From assembly GCF_028583545.1 (NCBI RefSeq), contig NZ_CP087106.1, forward strand, positions 1,742,501 through 1,806,500: DNA of 64,000 nt, given 5' to 3'. Shown one piece after another: positions 18,494 to 27,015 of the stretch. Positions within the stretch are counted from its first letter, which is position 1; each line of letters starts with the position of its first letter. The notes below the pieces were generated by a model. That model ran no database searches, was not told where the DNA came from, and was given only the letters and a program-made list of their open reading frames with translations. Made by a program: the position numbers and the translations under genes. The stretch comes from Methylobacterium sp. NMS14P (lineage in GTDB: Bacteria > Pseudomonadota > Alphaproteobacteria > Rhizobiales > Beijerinckiaceae).

Positions 18494-19537
18494 TCAGACG
18501 ATGCCGAACGGGGAGGCGGGGAGCGCCGGGATCCGGGCGGGCGTCCCGGCGGCGGCCTGGGCGAGGGCGCGGATCGCCACCCGGCGGGCGAGCTCGATCT
18601 TGAAGGCGTTGGCCTCGCCGGTGGGCTCGGCGCCGGACAGCGCCGCGGCGGCGGCCTTCGCGTAGGCCTCGGGGGAGGGCGCCTGTCCGGCGAGCGCCGC
18701 CTCGGCCTCCGCCACCCGCCAGGGCTTGAGCGCCAGACCGCCCAGGGCGAGCCGGGCCTGCCCGATCCGGCCGTCGGCCTCCAGGGTGAGGGCGGCCGCC
18801 GCCGAGACGACCGCGAAGGCGTAGGAGGTGCGGTCGCGGACCTTGAGGTAGCGGGCGTTGCCCCGGAAGGACGCCGCCTCGGGGGGCAGGCGCAGGGCGG
18901 TGATCAGCTCGCCGGGCCGCAGGTCGGTCTCCCGCTCCGGGTGGCCGCCGGGGAGGAGGTGGAAGGCGGTGAGCGGCACCTCCCGGGCGCCGTCCGGCCC
19001 GGCGATCTCGACCACCGCGTCGAGGGCGGCGAGCGGCACGCAGAAATCGGACGGGTGGGTGGCGATGCAGTGCTCGCTCCAGCCCTGTACCGCGTGGATC
19101 CGGGTGGCGTGCCCGAGCGCCGCGCAGCCGGAGCCGGGCGCGCGCTTGTTGCAGGGCGAGACCGCGTCGGTAAAGTATTGGCAGCGGGTGCGCTGCATCA
19201 GGTTGCCGCCGACCGTGGCGGCGTTGCGCAGCTGCGCCGAGGCGCCGGCCAGCAGGGCCTCGGCCACCATCGGGTAGGCCTTGGCGAAGGCCGGGTCGTG
19301 GGCGAGGTCGCTGTTGCGCACCAGGGCGCCGACCCGGGCGGTGCCGTCCGGCAGCCGCTCGATCGCCGAGAGGCCGGGGAGGCGGGTGATGTCGACGACC
19401 CGCTCCGGCGTGGCGACGCCGCCCTTCATCAGGTCGACCAAGTTGGTGCCGGCGGCGAGATAGGCCGTGCCCGGCTGCTGGCCGGCCGCCACGGCCTCGG
19501 GCACGCTCGCGGGGCGGATGTAGTCGAAGGTCCTCAC
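18494..19537 (-). CDS. Molybdenum hydroxylase FAD-binding subunit with extra iron-sulfur cysteines (PaoB-like)
   Basis: 347-residue FAD subunit of the CO dehydrogenase/xanthine dehydrogenase flavoprotein family. FAD-binding motifs are [15 protein letters not shown] (about 27-41) and [15 protein letters not shown]. After the latter comes an insertion with spaced cysteines ([33 protein letters not shown]), the pattern that binds a [4Fe-4S] cluster in E. coli PaoB. The GTG start (19537) overlaps the stop of the 2Fe-2S subunit as GTGA, indicating translational coupling. A repeat element separates it from the Mo-subunit gene. Confidence 0.9.
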   Translation of the reverse strand: MRTFDYIRPASVPEAVAAGQQPGTAYLAAGTNLVDLMKGGVATPERVVDITRLPGLSAIERLPDGTARVGALVRNSDLAHDPAFAKAYPMVAEALLAGASAQLRNAATVGGNLMQRTRCQYFTDAVSPCNKRAPGSGCAALGHATRIHAVQGWSEHCIATHPSDFCVPLAALDAVVEIAGPDGAREVPLTAFHLLPGGHPERETDLRPGELITALRLPPEAASFRGNARYLKVRDRTSYAFAVVSAAAALTLEADGRIGQARLALGGLALKPWRVAEAEAALAGQAPSPEAYAKAAAAALSGAEPTGEANAFKIELARRVAIRALAQAAAGTPARIPALPASPFGIV

Positions 19538-20028
19538 GCCGCGTCCTCCCGCTGCTCCGAGGTCCGGGCGGCCGCGTCCTGCACGGCGTCCAGGATGCCC
19601 GCGTAGGCGCCGCAGCGGCAGAGATTGCCGCTCATGCCCTCGCGGATGCGCTCCGGATCGGTGCCGGCATGACCCTCGCGGATCAGGCCGACCGCGCTCA
19701 TGATCTGGCCGGGGGTGCAGAAGCCGCACTGGAAGCCGTCATGGGCGATGAAGGCCGCCTGGACCGGGTGCAGCCGGTCGCCCTCGGCGAGCCCCTCGAT
19801 GGTCAGCACCTCGGCGCCGTCGAGGCTCGCGGCGAGCGTCAGGCAGCTGTTGATCCGACGCCCGTCCACCAAGACCGTGCAGGCGCCGCACTGGCCGCGG
19901 TCGCAGCCCTTCTTGGCGCCCGTCAGACCGAGGCGCTCGCGCAGGAGATCGAGGAGGGTGACGCGCGGATCGTCGAGGGCGATCTCGCGCGGCTGCCCGT
20001 TCAGGGTGAGCCTGAGGGGAATGGTCAT
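19534..20028 (-). CDS. Molybdenum hydroxylase [2Fe-2S] subunit
   Basis: 164-residue small subunit that passes electrons from the molybdenum site to FAD. The plant-ferredoxin-type cluster ligands are in [16 protein letters not shown] and NSCL, and the second cluster ligands are in [11 protein letters not shown] and NLCRCGAY. No Tat or Sec signal is visible at [11 protein letters not shown], unlike E. coli PaoA, so the complex is probably cytoplasmic. It is the first gene of the operon and overlaps the FAD subunit by four bases. Confidence 0.92.
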   Translation of the reverse strand: MTIPLRLTLNGQPREIALDDPRVTLLDLLRERLGLTGAKKGCDRGQCGACTVLVDGRRINSCLTLAASLDGAEVLTIEGLAEGDRLHPVQAAFIAHDGFQCGFCTPGQIMSAVGLIREGHAGTDPERIREGMSGNLCRCGAYAGILDAVQDAAARTSEQREDAA

Positions 20029-20144
20029 GCGGGGGTCCCGGCTTCCAAGGCTGGAACCGTTACAGATAGCCGCCGCCACGCCCCCGGCGAGACCTTAAGC
20101 GGAAAGCGATGTGCGCAAGATCACGGCACGCGAGGGTTGCGCGC

Positions 20145-20375
20145 TTACGCCGACTTGACCCGGACCTCCGAGGCGGATTTCAGCACCGTCTTGCCCTTGG
20201 CGGTCTCGATCTCGAGGGCGGGCTCGGACTTCGAGGCCTCGCGCTTCACCGTGTTGCCCTTGATGGTCTTCTCGACGTCCCGCGTGTGGACCTTGGTCAC
20301 CTCACCCGAGACGGTGCCCTTGCCCCATTTGTAGGTGACGTCGTCCCCGGTCTTCACCTTCGCCTTGGCGGTCAT
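20145..20375 (-). CDS. DUF2945-type small protein (Tudor-like fold, hypervirulence-associated family)
   Basis: 76 residues, Lys-rich and basic. The order KTGDDVTYKWGKGTVSGEVT, KVHTRDVEKTIKG, then SKSEPALEIETAKGK matches the DUF2945 family (GD.V.W..G.V.G...KVHT). The biochemical function of that family is not established. It stands alone on the minus strand and the ATG at 20375 gives the family N-terminus. Confidence 0.75.
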   Translation of the reverse strand: MTAKAKVKTGDDVTYKWGKGTVSGEVTKVHTRDVEKTIKGNTVKREASKSEPALEIETAKGKTVLKSASEVRVKSA

Positions 20376-20466
20376 GCGCGTCTCCGTCGTGGATGAGGGC
20401 GTGGATGCGGGGAAAGGCGCCCGGGGGCGGGCGCGTTCCCGGGCATCCACGGCCGGAATGCCGCAC

Positions 20467-20730
20467 TCAGCGCCCGACCTCTCGGCGCAGGGCGGCGACC
20501 ATCGTCTCGACCGCCGCCTGCGCGGTCTCTCCGAGATTGATGGCGCTCTCGCCGGCGGTGACGAGCCCGCGGCCCTCCAGCTCCTTCACGCCGTCCGGGT
20601 CGGCCTCGTGACCGGCGCCGTCCCGGCGGATCACCGAGGTGACCGTCTCGCCGCTGACGAGGCGGTGATAGGCCGCGAAGGCGAGGATCGAGAGGGCCTT
20701 GTCGGAGAGTCCGTTCAGGTCGTCGGCCAT
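20467..20730 (-). CDS. Small hypothetical protein
   Basis: 87-residue acidic, alpha-helical-looking protein (LNGLSDKALSILAFAAYHRL, then GVKELEGRGLVTAGESAINL). The alternation of helix and a short GLVT turn is reminiscent of a winged-helix half, but I cannot assign a family. It is divergent from the GAF histidine kinase (start 20903) and may share its promoter region. Confidence 0.55.
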   Translation of the reverse strand: MADDLNGLSDKALSILAFAAYHRLVSGETVTSVIRRDGAGHEADPDGVKELEGRGLVTAGESAINLGETAQAAVETMVAALRREVGR

Positions 20731-20902
20731 GCGTGCGTTCCTCCGCGCGTTCCTCGAAGCGTGCTCGACGGACGAACGCCGTACGGGGCCGGGGGGTCCG
20801 GGCGGCGGCCGGGGTGCGACGACACGTGCGACCGAGGGGTCCACCCCTCCGAGCGGCGACGCTTCGCGCCGGAGCCGCCTTCCTGCTACTCTGCGGCCCT
20901 CC

Positions 20903-22195
20903 ATGAATCCGCAGACAGACCAAACCGAAGTGGAACCGAGCCCCGAGACGCGCCGCGCGCCCGCGCCGCCCGATCTCGACTATCGCCTGCGCCAGCAGGC
21001 GATCCTGTCGGAGTTCGGCGTCGAGGCTCTGCGCGGCACCGATGTCGACCACCTGCTGCAGCGGGCCGCGGAGCTGTGCGCGCAGGGCATGGGCGCCGAG
21101 TTCTGCAAGGCCCTGGAATATCGGCGCGGCGCCGACACCCTGCTGGTCCGGGCCGGCGTCGGCTGGGGGCCCGACGTGATCGGCAAGGCCCGGATCGGGG
21201 CGGACCTCGCCTCCCCGGCGGGCTTCGCCCTCAAGACCGGCCGGCCGGTGATCTCCAACCACCTCGCCGACGAGACCCGGTTCCGCACGCCGCAGCTCAT
21301 GGCCGAGCACGGCATCCGCCGGGCGATCAACGTGCTGATCGAGAACCGGGACGGCGCCTTCGGGGTGCTGGAGGTGGACGACACCCGCGAGGGCATGTTC
21401 GCGGAGGCCGACATCGCCTTCATGCAGGGCTTCGCCAACCTGCTCGGCGGCGCCATCGAGCGGCAGCGGACCGAGAGCCTGCTGCGGGCCGCCCTCGCCC
21501 GGCAGGACCTGCTCGCCCGCGAGATGAGCCACCGGGTCAAGAACAGCCTCGCCATCGTGGCGAGCCTCCTCGCCCTGCAGGCGCGGGCCGCCGAGGAGCC
21601 CGCCGTGCAGGCCGCCCTGTCGGACGCGCGCAGCCGCGTCGAGGCGATCGCGGGCGTCCACGACCAGCTCTGGCGGCAGGGTGACAAGGTAGAGGGTGAA
21701 GGGGAGGGGGTGCCGGGCGAGCTCGACCTCGCGCCCTTCCTGGAGAAGCTGCTGGCCAACCTCGCCAGCGGCGTGCCGGGTCAGCGGCTTACCTGCACGG
21801 CCTGCCCGCAGCGGATCTCGGCCGACCGGGCGATCCCCATCGGCCTCCTGGTCAACGAACTCGTCACCAACGCGCTCAAATACGCCTACCCGCCCGAGAC
21901 GCATCCGGCGGGCGGCGAGATCCGGGTCCGCGCCGAGCGCCGGCCCGAGGGGCTCGTGGTCGAGGTTGCCGACGACGGGATCGGCCTGCCGGCGGGGTTC
22001 GAGATCGGGCGCAGCTCGAAGAGCCTGGGCATGCGGGTGGTCGGCAGCCTCACGCGCCAGCTCGGCGGCAGCCTGACGATCCAGGCCCGGGGGAAGGGCG
22101 CCTGCTTCCGCCTGGAAGTGCCCCCGGAAGTGCTCCTGGAAGTGCCCCTGGACGTATCCCCGGAGGTGCCCCTCGAGGCGCCGCCGGCCGGCTGA
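20903..22195 (+). CDS. GAF-domain sensor histidine kinase, HisKA_2 family, cytoplasmic
   Basis: 430-residue kinase with no membrane segment. A GAF domain covers about residues 30-185 (GMGAEFCKALEYRRGADTLL to FANLLGGAIERQ). The kinase core is HisKA_2: phospho-acceptor His in MSHRVKNSLAIVASLLALQ (about 212), N-box LLVNELVTNALKYAYP, and G-box DDGIGLPAGF. In Rhizobiales such kinases often feed light, redox or general stress circuits (PhyR/EcfG type). No response regulator is adjacent. The last about 25 residues are an unusual E-V-P-L repeat encoded by a 12-bp tandem repeat (separate entry). Confidence 0.87.
   Translation: MNPQTDQTEVEPSPETRRAPAPPDLDYRLRQQAILSEFGVEALRGTDVDHLLQRAAELCAQGMGAEFCKALEYRRGADTLLVRAGVGWGPDVIGKARIGADLASPAGFALKTGRPVISNHLADETRFRTPQLMAEHGIRRAINVLIENRDGAFGVLEVDDTREGMFAEADIAFMQGFANLLGGAIERQRTESLLRAALARQDLLAREMSHRVKNSLAIVASLLALQARAAEEPAVQAALSDARSRVEAIAGVHDQLWRQGDKVEGEGEGVPGELDLAPFLEKLLANLASGVPGQRLTCTACPQRISADRAIPIGLLVNELVTNALKYAYPPETHPAGGEIRVRAERRPEGLVVEVADDGIGLPAGFEIGRSSKSLGMRVVGSLTRQLGGSLTIQARGKGACFRLEVPPEVLLEVPLDVSPEVPLEAPPAG
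22115..22186 (+). repeat. Six degenerate 12-bp tandem repeats inside the kinase gene
   Basis: Units GAAGTGCCCCCG, GAAGTGCTCCTG, GAAGTGCCCCTG, GACGTATCCCCG, GAGGTGCCCCTC, GAGGCGCCGCCG lie head to tail and in frame, coding Glu/Asp-Val-Pro/Leu/Ser-Pro/Leu tetrapeptides. Copy number is a multiple of the codon so length change would not disrupt the frame. Confidence 0.85.
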
Positions 22196-22289
22196 GCGTG
22201 GCGCGCGCCCCGACCGGGCGGAGACTGGACAAGGGCCCTGCCCCGTCGCGATCCGGGCGCGACGGGCTCGGCGAGACAGAGCGGATGCA

Positions 22290-23423
22290 GTGACCGAGAA
22301 CAGGACGACGGCGGCGCGCCTCGCCGAACGGCTCCACGCCTTTCGGAGCCTCGGCGACAATTGCGAGTTCGGGTTCGTGCAGCGCTACGGCGGGGTCGAG
22401 CCCTCCGGCCTGCTGCGCTTCTCCTACACGCCGATGGAGGACCTGATCCGCGGCCTGCGCTGCGGCTTCGCGGATTTCGGCGTGCCGGGGGACCTGCGGC
22501 TCTCCGTGAGTTCCGGCGGCACCTATTACTGCCACAGCGTCGCCTACAACATCTGGGCGAATACCGGGCACCCGGCCGGCTCGATCGAGCCGGAGGTGCT
22601 GCTGGAGCGGGAATACGGCCGGCTGGCCCATCTCAAGCGCAAGATGCTGGACGATCTCGCCGACGGCGCGAAGATCCTGGTGCGCAAGGTCGGCCGCGAC
22701 GAGCCCGAGGCCGATTTCGCCCGCCTGGCCGAGGCGGTCCGGGCGCACGGGCCCTCGACGCTGCTCCGCGTGACCGAGGCCGGGCCGGACTGGGTTCCCG
22801 AACCGGCCCGGCGCGTCGCCGACCGGCTGATCGAGGGACAGGTCCGCCGGTTCGCGCCGGTGGAGCAGGCCTGGGAGGTCGACCTCGAACCCTGGATGCA
22901 CCTCGTGGACAGCGCCTACGCGCTGGAGCGCGGCGCGGCGCCGACCCGCCTCGACGCCGCCGCCTTCCCGGAGGCACTGACGCTGTCCGGGCGCCTGCGC
23001 CGGCACGTCGGTCGGCACCGGGCGACGGCGCTGAGCGCGTACACGCGGGCGGTGGATCCGGCCGGCTTCCGCGCCGACACGGTCCACGTGTTCTCGAGCT
23101 GGGTGTGGATCCCGGAAGACTTCGCCGGGGACCGGGTTTTCGCGGCGGCCGGCTACGCGCGGCTGGGCTGGCGGGATGCCGACCTGTCGCGGCGCCGGTG
23201 CTGGCAGCGCGTCTGGGCGGCGGGACGGCTGCGCCCCGACGCGGCGCGGGAGCCCGTCGGGCTCGGCATGATCGGCACGCGGCGGGACGGGTTCTGGTCC
23301 GCCGGGGCCCGCTTCGCCGAGGGGCCGATTCCGGGGAACGAGCCGGCGCCGGAGCTGCGGATGCCGCCGGTCCGGTTCCCGGGCCGGGATCTCCTCGGCC
23401 GGCTGCTGCCGCGGGCCCTCTAG
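22290..23423 (+). CDS. Hypothetical protein with a LGDNCEFGFVQR N-terminal motif
   Basis: 377-residue protein from a GTG start. The N-terminus FRSLGDNCEFGFVQRYGGVE, then PSGLLRFSY, resembles proteins annotated as putative papain-like cysteine peptidases or glycan-associated DUFs (N-C near the start followed by a conserved His, here TYYCHSVAYNIW). Catalytic assignment to Cys and His is speculative. No signal peptide or membrane segment is seen. The C-terminal third (DTVHVFSSWVWIPEDFAGDR to FWSAGARFAEG) looks like a beta-rich module. It lies between a kinase and an exported hydrolase on the same strand, without obvious functional link. Confidence 0.65.
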   Translation: MTENRTTAARLAERLHAFRSLGDNCEFGFVQRYGGVEPSGLLRFSYTPMEDLIRGLRCGFADFGVPGDLRLSVSSGGTYYCHSVAYNIWANTGHPAGSIEPEVLLEREYGRLAHLKRKMLDDLADGAKILVRKVGRDEPEADFARLAEAVRAHGPSTLLRVTEAGPDWVPEPARRVADRLIEGQVRRFAPVEQAWEVDLEPWMHLVDSAYALERGAAPTRLDAAAFPEALTLSGRLRRHVGRHRATALSAYTRAVDPAGFRADTVHVFSSWVWIPEDFAGDRVFAAAGYARLGWRDADLSRRRCWQRVWAAGRLRPDAAREPVGLGMIGTRRDGFWSAGARFAEGPIPGNEPAPELRMPPVRFPGRDLLGRLLPRAL

Positions 23424-23502
23424 ACCCCCGACCGGGAACCGATCCGGCACGGCGGTCTTGCCTACCGGGCCGCACGGGACCGCGCCCGTCGCGAGGGGGC
23501 CC

Positions 23503-24447
23503 ATGCCCGGTTTCGTGCCCGACCGCCGCTCTCTGCTCCTCACCCTGGCCGCGGGGTCGGCCTTCCTGTCGGCGCGGGGCGCCGACGCCGTCGGGGCGCC
23601 GGAGCGGATCCCGCTCTGGCCGGGGGAACCGCCGGGCGGCGGCGGTCCGCAGGGTCCGCCGGTCCGCGACGACAGCGGCGCCGTGAGGAACGTCGCCGTG
23701 CCGGTCCTGGAGGTGTACGCCCCGGAGACGCCGACCGGCGTGGCGGTCCTCGTCGCCGGCGGTGGCGGCTACGCCCGGATCGGGATGGTCAAGGAGGCGC
23801 TCCCCGCCGCGCTCTGGCTCGCCGCGCAGGGCATCACGGCCTTCGTGCTCACCTACCGCCTGCCCGGCGAGGGCTGGGCGGCGGGCCCCCTGGCGCCGCT
23901 TCAGGACGGGCAGAGGGCCCTGCGCCTGATCCGCGCCGAGGCCGCGCGCTTCCGGATCGACCCGGCCCGCGTCGGCGTGCTCGGCTTCTCCGCGGGCGGG
24001 CACCTCGGCGGCCTGATCGCCGCGCGCTCCGCGTTCCGGGCCTACGCCCCCGTCGACGCGGCCGACGACCTGTCGGCGCGGCCCGACTTCGCGACGCTGA
24101 TCTACCCCGTGGTGAGCCTGGAGCCGCCCTACGACCGCACGACCACCCGGCGCTCCCTCGTCGGCGAGGCCCCGAGCCCGGAGGCGAGCCGGGACTGGTC
24201 GCTCCAGACCCATATCGGGTCCGGCTGCCCGACGCTGTTCCTCGTGCAGGCGGACGACGACGCGGTCATCAGCCCGGAGCACAGCCGCATCCTGGACGCG
24301 GCCTGCCGCGCGGCGGGCGTGCCGGTCGAGTACCACCGCTTCGCGGTCGGCGGCCACGGTTTCGGGATCGGCCGGTCGGAGGCGCCGGTCGCCCTCTGGC
24401 CGAGACTCTGCCGGCTCTGGCTGACCAGCGTGTCGGTGATGCGCTGA
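23503..24447 (+). CDS. Exported alpha/beta hydrolase (acetyl-xylan-esterase/BD-FAE-like)
   Basis: 314-residue alpha/beta hydrolase. A Tat-like signal (DRRSLLLTLAAGSAFLSARG) starts the protein, followed by the carbohydrate-esterase phrase RIPLWPGEPPG. The nucleophile is Ser in LGFSAGGHLGG (about 168), the acid is likely Asp in QADDDAVISPEH, and the His is in AVGGHGFGIG. The build is that of BD-FAE/Axe-like esterases of the periplasm. Substrate unknown, a carbohydrate or small acyl ester is likely. ATG at 23503 was chosen because it gives the signal peptide. Confidence 0.82.
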   Translation: MPGFVPDRRSLLLTLAAGSAFLSARGADAVGAPERIPLWPGEPPGGGGPQGPPVRDDSGAVRNVAVPVLEVYAPETPTGVAVLVAGGGGYARIGMVKEALPAALWLAAQGITAFVLTYRLPGEGWAAGPLAPLQDGQRALRLIRAEAARFRIDPARVGVLGFSAGGHLGGLIAARSAFRAYAPVDAADDLSARPDFATLIYPVVSLEPPYDRTTTRRSLVGEAPSPEASRDWSLQTHIGSGCPTLFLVQADDDAVISPEHSRILDAACRAAGVPVEYHRFAVGGHGFGIGRSEAPVALWPRLCRLWLTSVSVMR

Positions 24448-25240
24448 CGCCGCGCGCACTGCCGGCCCGCGGCGGCCCTGTCGGGTCGGCCATCCGGCTC
24501 GGGAGCCGTCAGGCAGGGCAGGGGGACCGGTGAGCCCGGGTCGGCGCGCAGCGGCCCTCGCCCGCGCGGACAGCACCGCGCCGGGCACGTCGGAGATCGC
24601 CGCCGCCGGGTTCGTGGGCGGTCACGACCGGAGAGCCGGACCGCCGCTCCCGCCGCCACCGCGAGGGACGCCGAGAGACGTCGAGAGACGCTGAGCGATG
24701 CTGAGCGAGCCGAGGGCAGCGCCGCGGCGATCGGCTGGGCGTCGTCCCGGTCCATCCGCCGCGGGGAGGGGCCTCCGGCCCCCCGTGGCCCGACCGCCCT
24801 GCCCGGGAGCGTCGGACTTCGGCACCCCTCGGCCACTTCGTCACCGCGCCCTCGCCGCGCGCGACGACGCGCGCGCTGCGGCCCGGGTCGGAGCTCAACG
24901 TGCCCGGCGGCGCGCGGCCTTCCAACCCTAGGGCCTCGACCTCTCACCCGATCAGCGGCCTTCAGGCCGCGACGCCCAGACACCGGGCAATCCGACCCCG
25001 CAACCCGACCCTACGAGCCCCTGCCCATTGTTCGCATAAGATATATTATGGAACTTAATGGGGGAGTCGGACGGGGCGAGGGGCAGCGTGCCGGTCGGGT
25101 CGAAGGCTGACAGTCTGGATGGATCGCGCCGCGTCCGGATCCGGGCGGTGCGGCCTCGGCGTCGGGTCCCGTCCGGCTCAGCGGCTTCCGGATCGGGCGA
25201 GGGCGGTCCGAGCCCCCTCCCCGCGGCTCGCGCCGCCCGC
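24448..25240. other. Gene-free region of about 0.8 kb
   Basis: No convincing gene. Open frames here are short and show Arg/Pro/Gly-rich compositional translations without family motifs. The segment 24655-24720 has degenerate repeats (GAGAGACG/GAGCGATGCTGAGCGA type). An AT-rich island with a dyad lies at 25030-25054 and a 10-bp tandem repeat follows at 25241. It could be a decayed gene or a site for an RNA gene, but no RNA family was recognised. Confidence 0.5.
25030..25054. promoter_or_regulatory. AT-rich dyad (operator-like or promoter-like)
   Basis: GTTCGCATAA at 25030-25039 and TTATGGAAC at 25046-25054 are inverted repeats with one bulged base, around the core GATATA. It sits in a 30-base island that is the most AT-rich stretch for many kilobases. 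No gene start is adjacent on either side within 200 bases. Confidence 0.45.
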
Positions 25241-25300
25241 GCGGCCTCACGCGGCCTCACGCGGCCTCACGCGGCCTCACGCGGCCTCACGCGGCCTCAC
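25241..25300. repeat. Six perfect tandem copies of GCGGCCTCAC
   Basis: The 10-bp unit GCGGCCTCAC is repeated six times without mismatch and followed by a partial GCGGC. The last copy contains the stop codon (TGA on the minus strand) of the helicase gene ending at 25297. Because 10 is not a multiple of 3, copy-number change keeps a stop close by in one phase only. Confidence 0.95.
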
Positions 25301-27006
25301 GCGGCGCGCCCGGCCAGGCGGCGCACGTCGCCGAGGATCCGGCCGTCCCGCGTCCGACAGTCGATATGCTCCGACTGTCGGCCGGGCCGGATCCGGATTG
25401 AAGCCGGCCGGGCCAGGAGCGCGGCGCGCTCCAGGAATTCCGCGGCGCTCATCGGCGCGTCCCGGCCACCGCCGAGACCGCGCCACCAGGACACCGCCTT
25501 CTCCCGCTCGTAGCCGCTGCGCTCGGGCCGCAGGCGGACGCGCCACGCCGCCTCGGCGGGGCCGTCCCGCCAGCCGAGCACGAGGTCGAGCCCGTCCGGC
25601 GCGGCCTCCAGATTCAGGGCCGTGACCGGATGCCAGGCGGCCTCCTGCCAGCCGGTCTCCGCCGCCGGGGCAGGGCCCGCCGGCTCGGGCCCGGGCAGCC
25701 CGGGGTCCGCCGAGAGGATCGCCAGCTCGTCGTCGGCGGCGGCCTCGTGCGGCGCCTCGGGGTCCTCGTCCACCTCCGGCTCGGTCCAGCACGCCTCGCA
25801 GGTGGAGGCGTTCAGCGCGATCAGGGCGCCGCAGCCGGGGCAGGGCTTCGCGCGCGAGGCCCCTGCCCCGCCCAATCCCTGGGTGGCGCTCCGGACCGTG
25901 ACGGCGTCCACGGGCCCGTGCATCCGCACCAGACCGGCATAGTCCAGGATCAGCGCGTCGGCCTTGCCGGGCGCGCAGCGCAGCGCGCGGCCGACCTGCT
26001 GCACGTAGAGCCCGGTGCTGCGGGTCGGGCGCAGCAGCGCCACCAGATCGACTTCGGGCACGTTGAAGCCGGTGCCGAGCACGCCGACCGAGGTCAGGCA
26101 GCGGATTGTCCCCGCGCGAAACGCCGCCACGATCCGGTCGCGCTCCCGGCGGGGTGTCTCGCCCGAGACGCTCTCGCAGGAATACCCCTCCGCCCGCACC
26201 GCGTCGCGCACGGCGTCCGCGTGGGCGAGGCCGGCGCAGAAGGCGAGCCAGGCCCGGCGGGCGCGCCCGTACTCCGCGAGCTCCGCGACCGCTGCCCGGG
26301 TGATCCAGTCGCGGTTGACCGCCGCCTCCAGCTCGCCCGGGATGTAGTCGCCCCCGCGCCGGCCGACGCCCGAGACGTCGAGCTGGGTGAGCGTCGCCTT
26401 GGAGACGAGGGGCGCCAGGAAGCCGCGCCGGATCAGCGTGAACGTGTCGGCCTCGTAGGCGATGCCGGAGAAGAGCCGGTGCTCGCCTTCGTCGAGGCGG
26501 CCCGAATCGAGGCGGTAGGGCGTCGCGGTGAAGCCCGCCACCCGCAGCCCGGGCGTCCGCGCCCGCAGGCCCGCCAGGAAGCGGCCGTAGCGGGTGTCGG
26601 CGGCGCGGGGGATCAGGTGGGCCTCGTCGACGATCACGAGGTCGCGCGGGCCGACCGCGTCGAGCCGGTCGGCCACCGACTGGATGCCGCAGACCAGCAC
26701 CTGCGCCCCGGCCTCCCGCCGCCCGAGCCCGGCCGAGAAGACCCCGGCCGGCGCCCCCGGCCAGGACCGGGTCAGCTCGGAGAAATTCTGGGCGACCAGC
26801 TCGCGGCTGTGGGTGACGATCGCCACCCGGGCGAGGGGGTTCTCTTCCAGGGTCTCCCGGGAGAGGGCCGCGATCACGAGCGCCTTGCCGGCGCCGGTGG
26901 GCAGCACGATCAGGTGGCCGGGCGCCGCGTCGTCCGCCCCTCCCCGCGCCCAGGCGGCCGAGAGCGCGTCGAGGCTGGCGCGCTGGTAGTCCCGCAGGCG
27001 CAGCAT
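25297..27006 (-). CDS. DEAD/DEAH-box SF2 helicase with a zinc-ribbon, phage-type
   Basis: 569-residue SF2 helicase. N-terminal RLRDYQRASLDALSAAW is the Q-like region. Walker A is LPTGAGKALVIA (Ala follows the Lys, instead of the usual Thr), motif II is IVDEAH, motif III GFTATPYRL, and motif VI QQVGRALR. After the helicase core (about residue 390) a CPGCG...CEAC zinc ribbon is present, then an acidic linker and an unassigned C-terminal domain (about 470-569). Its build resembles helicases of alphaproteobacterial phages and mobile islands. Only 9 bases separate it from cobF upstream on the same strand, so it may be read through from the glycine-responsive operon. The stop lies inside a 10-bp tandem array. 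Confidence 0.85.
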   Translation of the reverse strand: MLRLRDYQRASLDALSAAWARGGADDAAPGHLIVLPTGAGKALVIAALSRETLEENPLARVAIVTHSRELVAQNFSELTRSWPGAPAGVFSAGLGRREAGAQVLVCGIQSVADRLDAVGPRDLVIVDEAHLIPRAADTRYGRFLAGLRARTPGLRVAGFTATPYRLDSGRLDEGEHRLFSGIAYEADTFTLIRRGFLAPLVSKATLTQLDVSGVGRRGGDYIPGELEAAVNRDWITRAAVAELAEYGRARRAWLAFCAGLAHADAVRDAVRAEGYSCESVSGETPRRERDRIVAAFRAGTIRCLTSVGVLGTGFNVPEVDLVALLRPTRSTGLYVQQVGRALRCAPGKADALILDYAGLVRMHGPVDAVTVRSATQGLGGAGASRAKPCPGCGALIALNASTCEACWTEPEVDEDPEAPHEAAADDELAILSADPGLPGPEPAGPAPAAETGWQEAAWHPVTALNLEAAPDGLDLVLGWRDGPAEAAWRVRLRPERSGYEREKAVSWWRGLGGGRDAPMSAAEFLERAALLARPASIRIRPGRQSEHIDCRTRDGRILGDVRRLAGRAA

Positions 27007-27015
27007 GGCGGCGGT

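Noticed and set aside
25241..25300. CRISPR or attachment site
   Set aside because: Contiguous 10-bp repeats without spacers, no integrase or tRNA nearby.
25297..27006. Prophage inferred from the phage-type helicase
   Set aside because: No integrase, capsid, terminase or lysis gene lies nearby; neighbours are metabolic.
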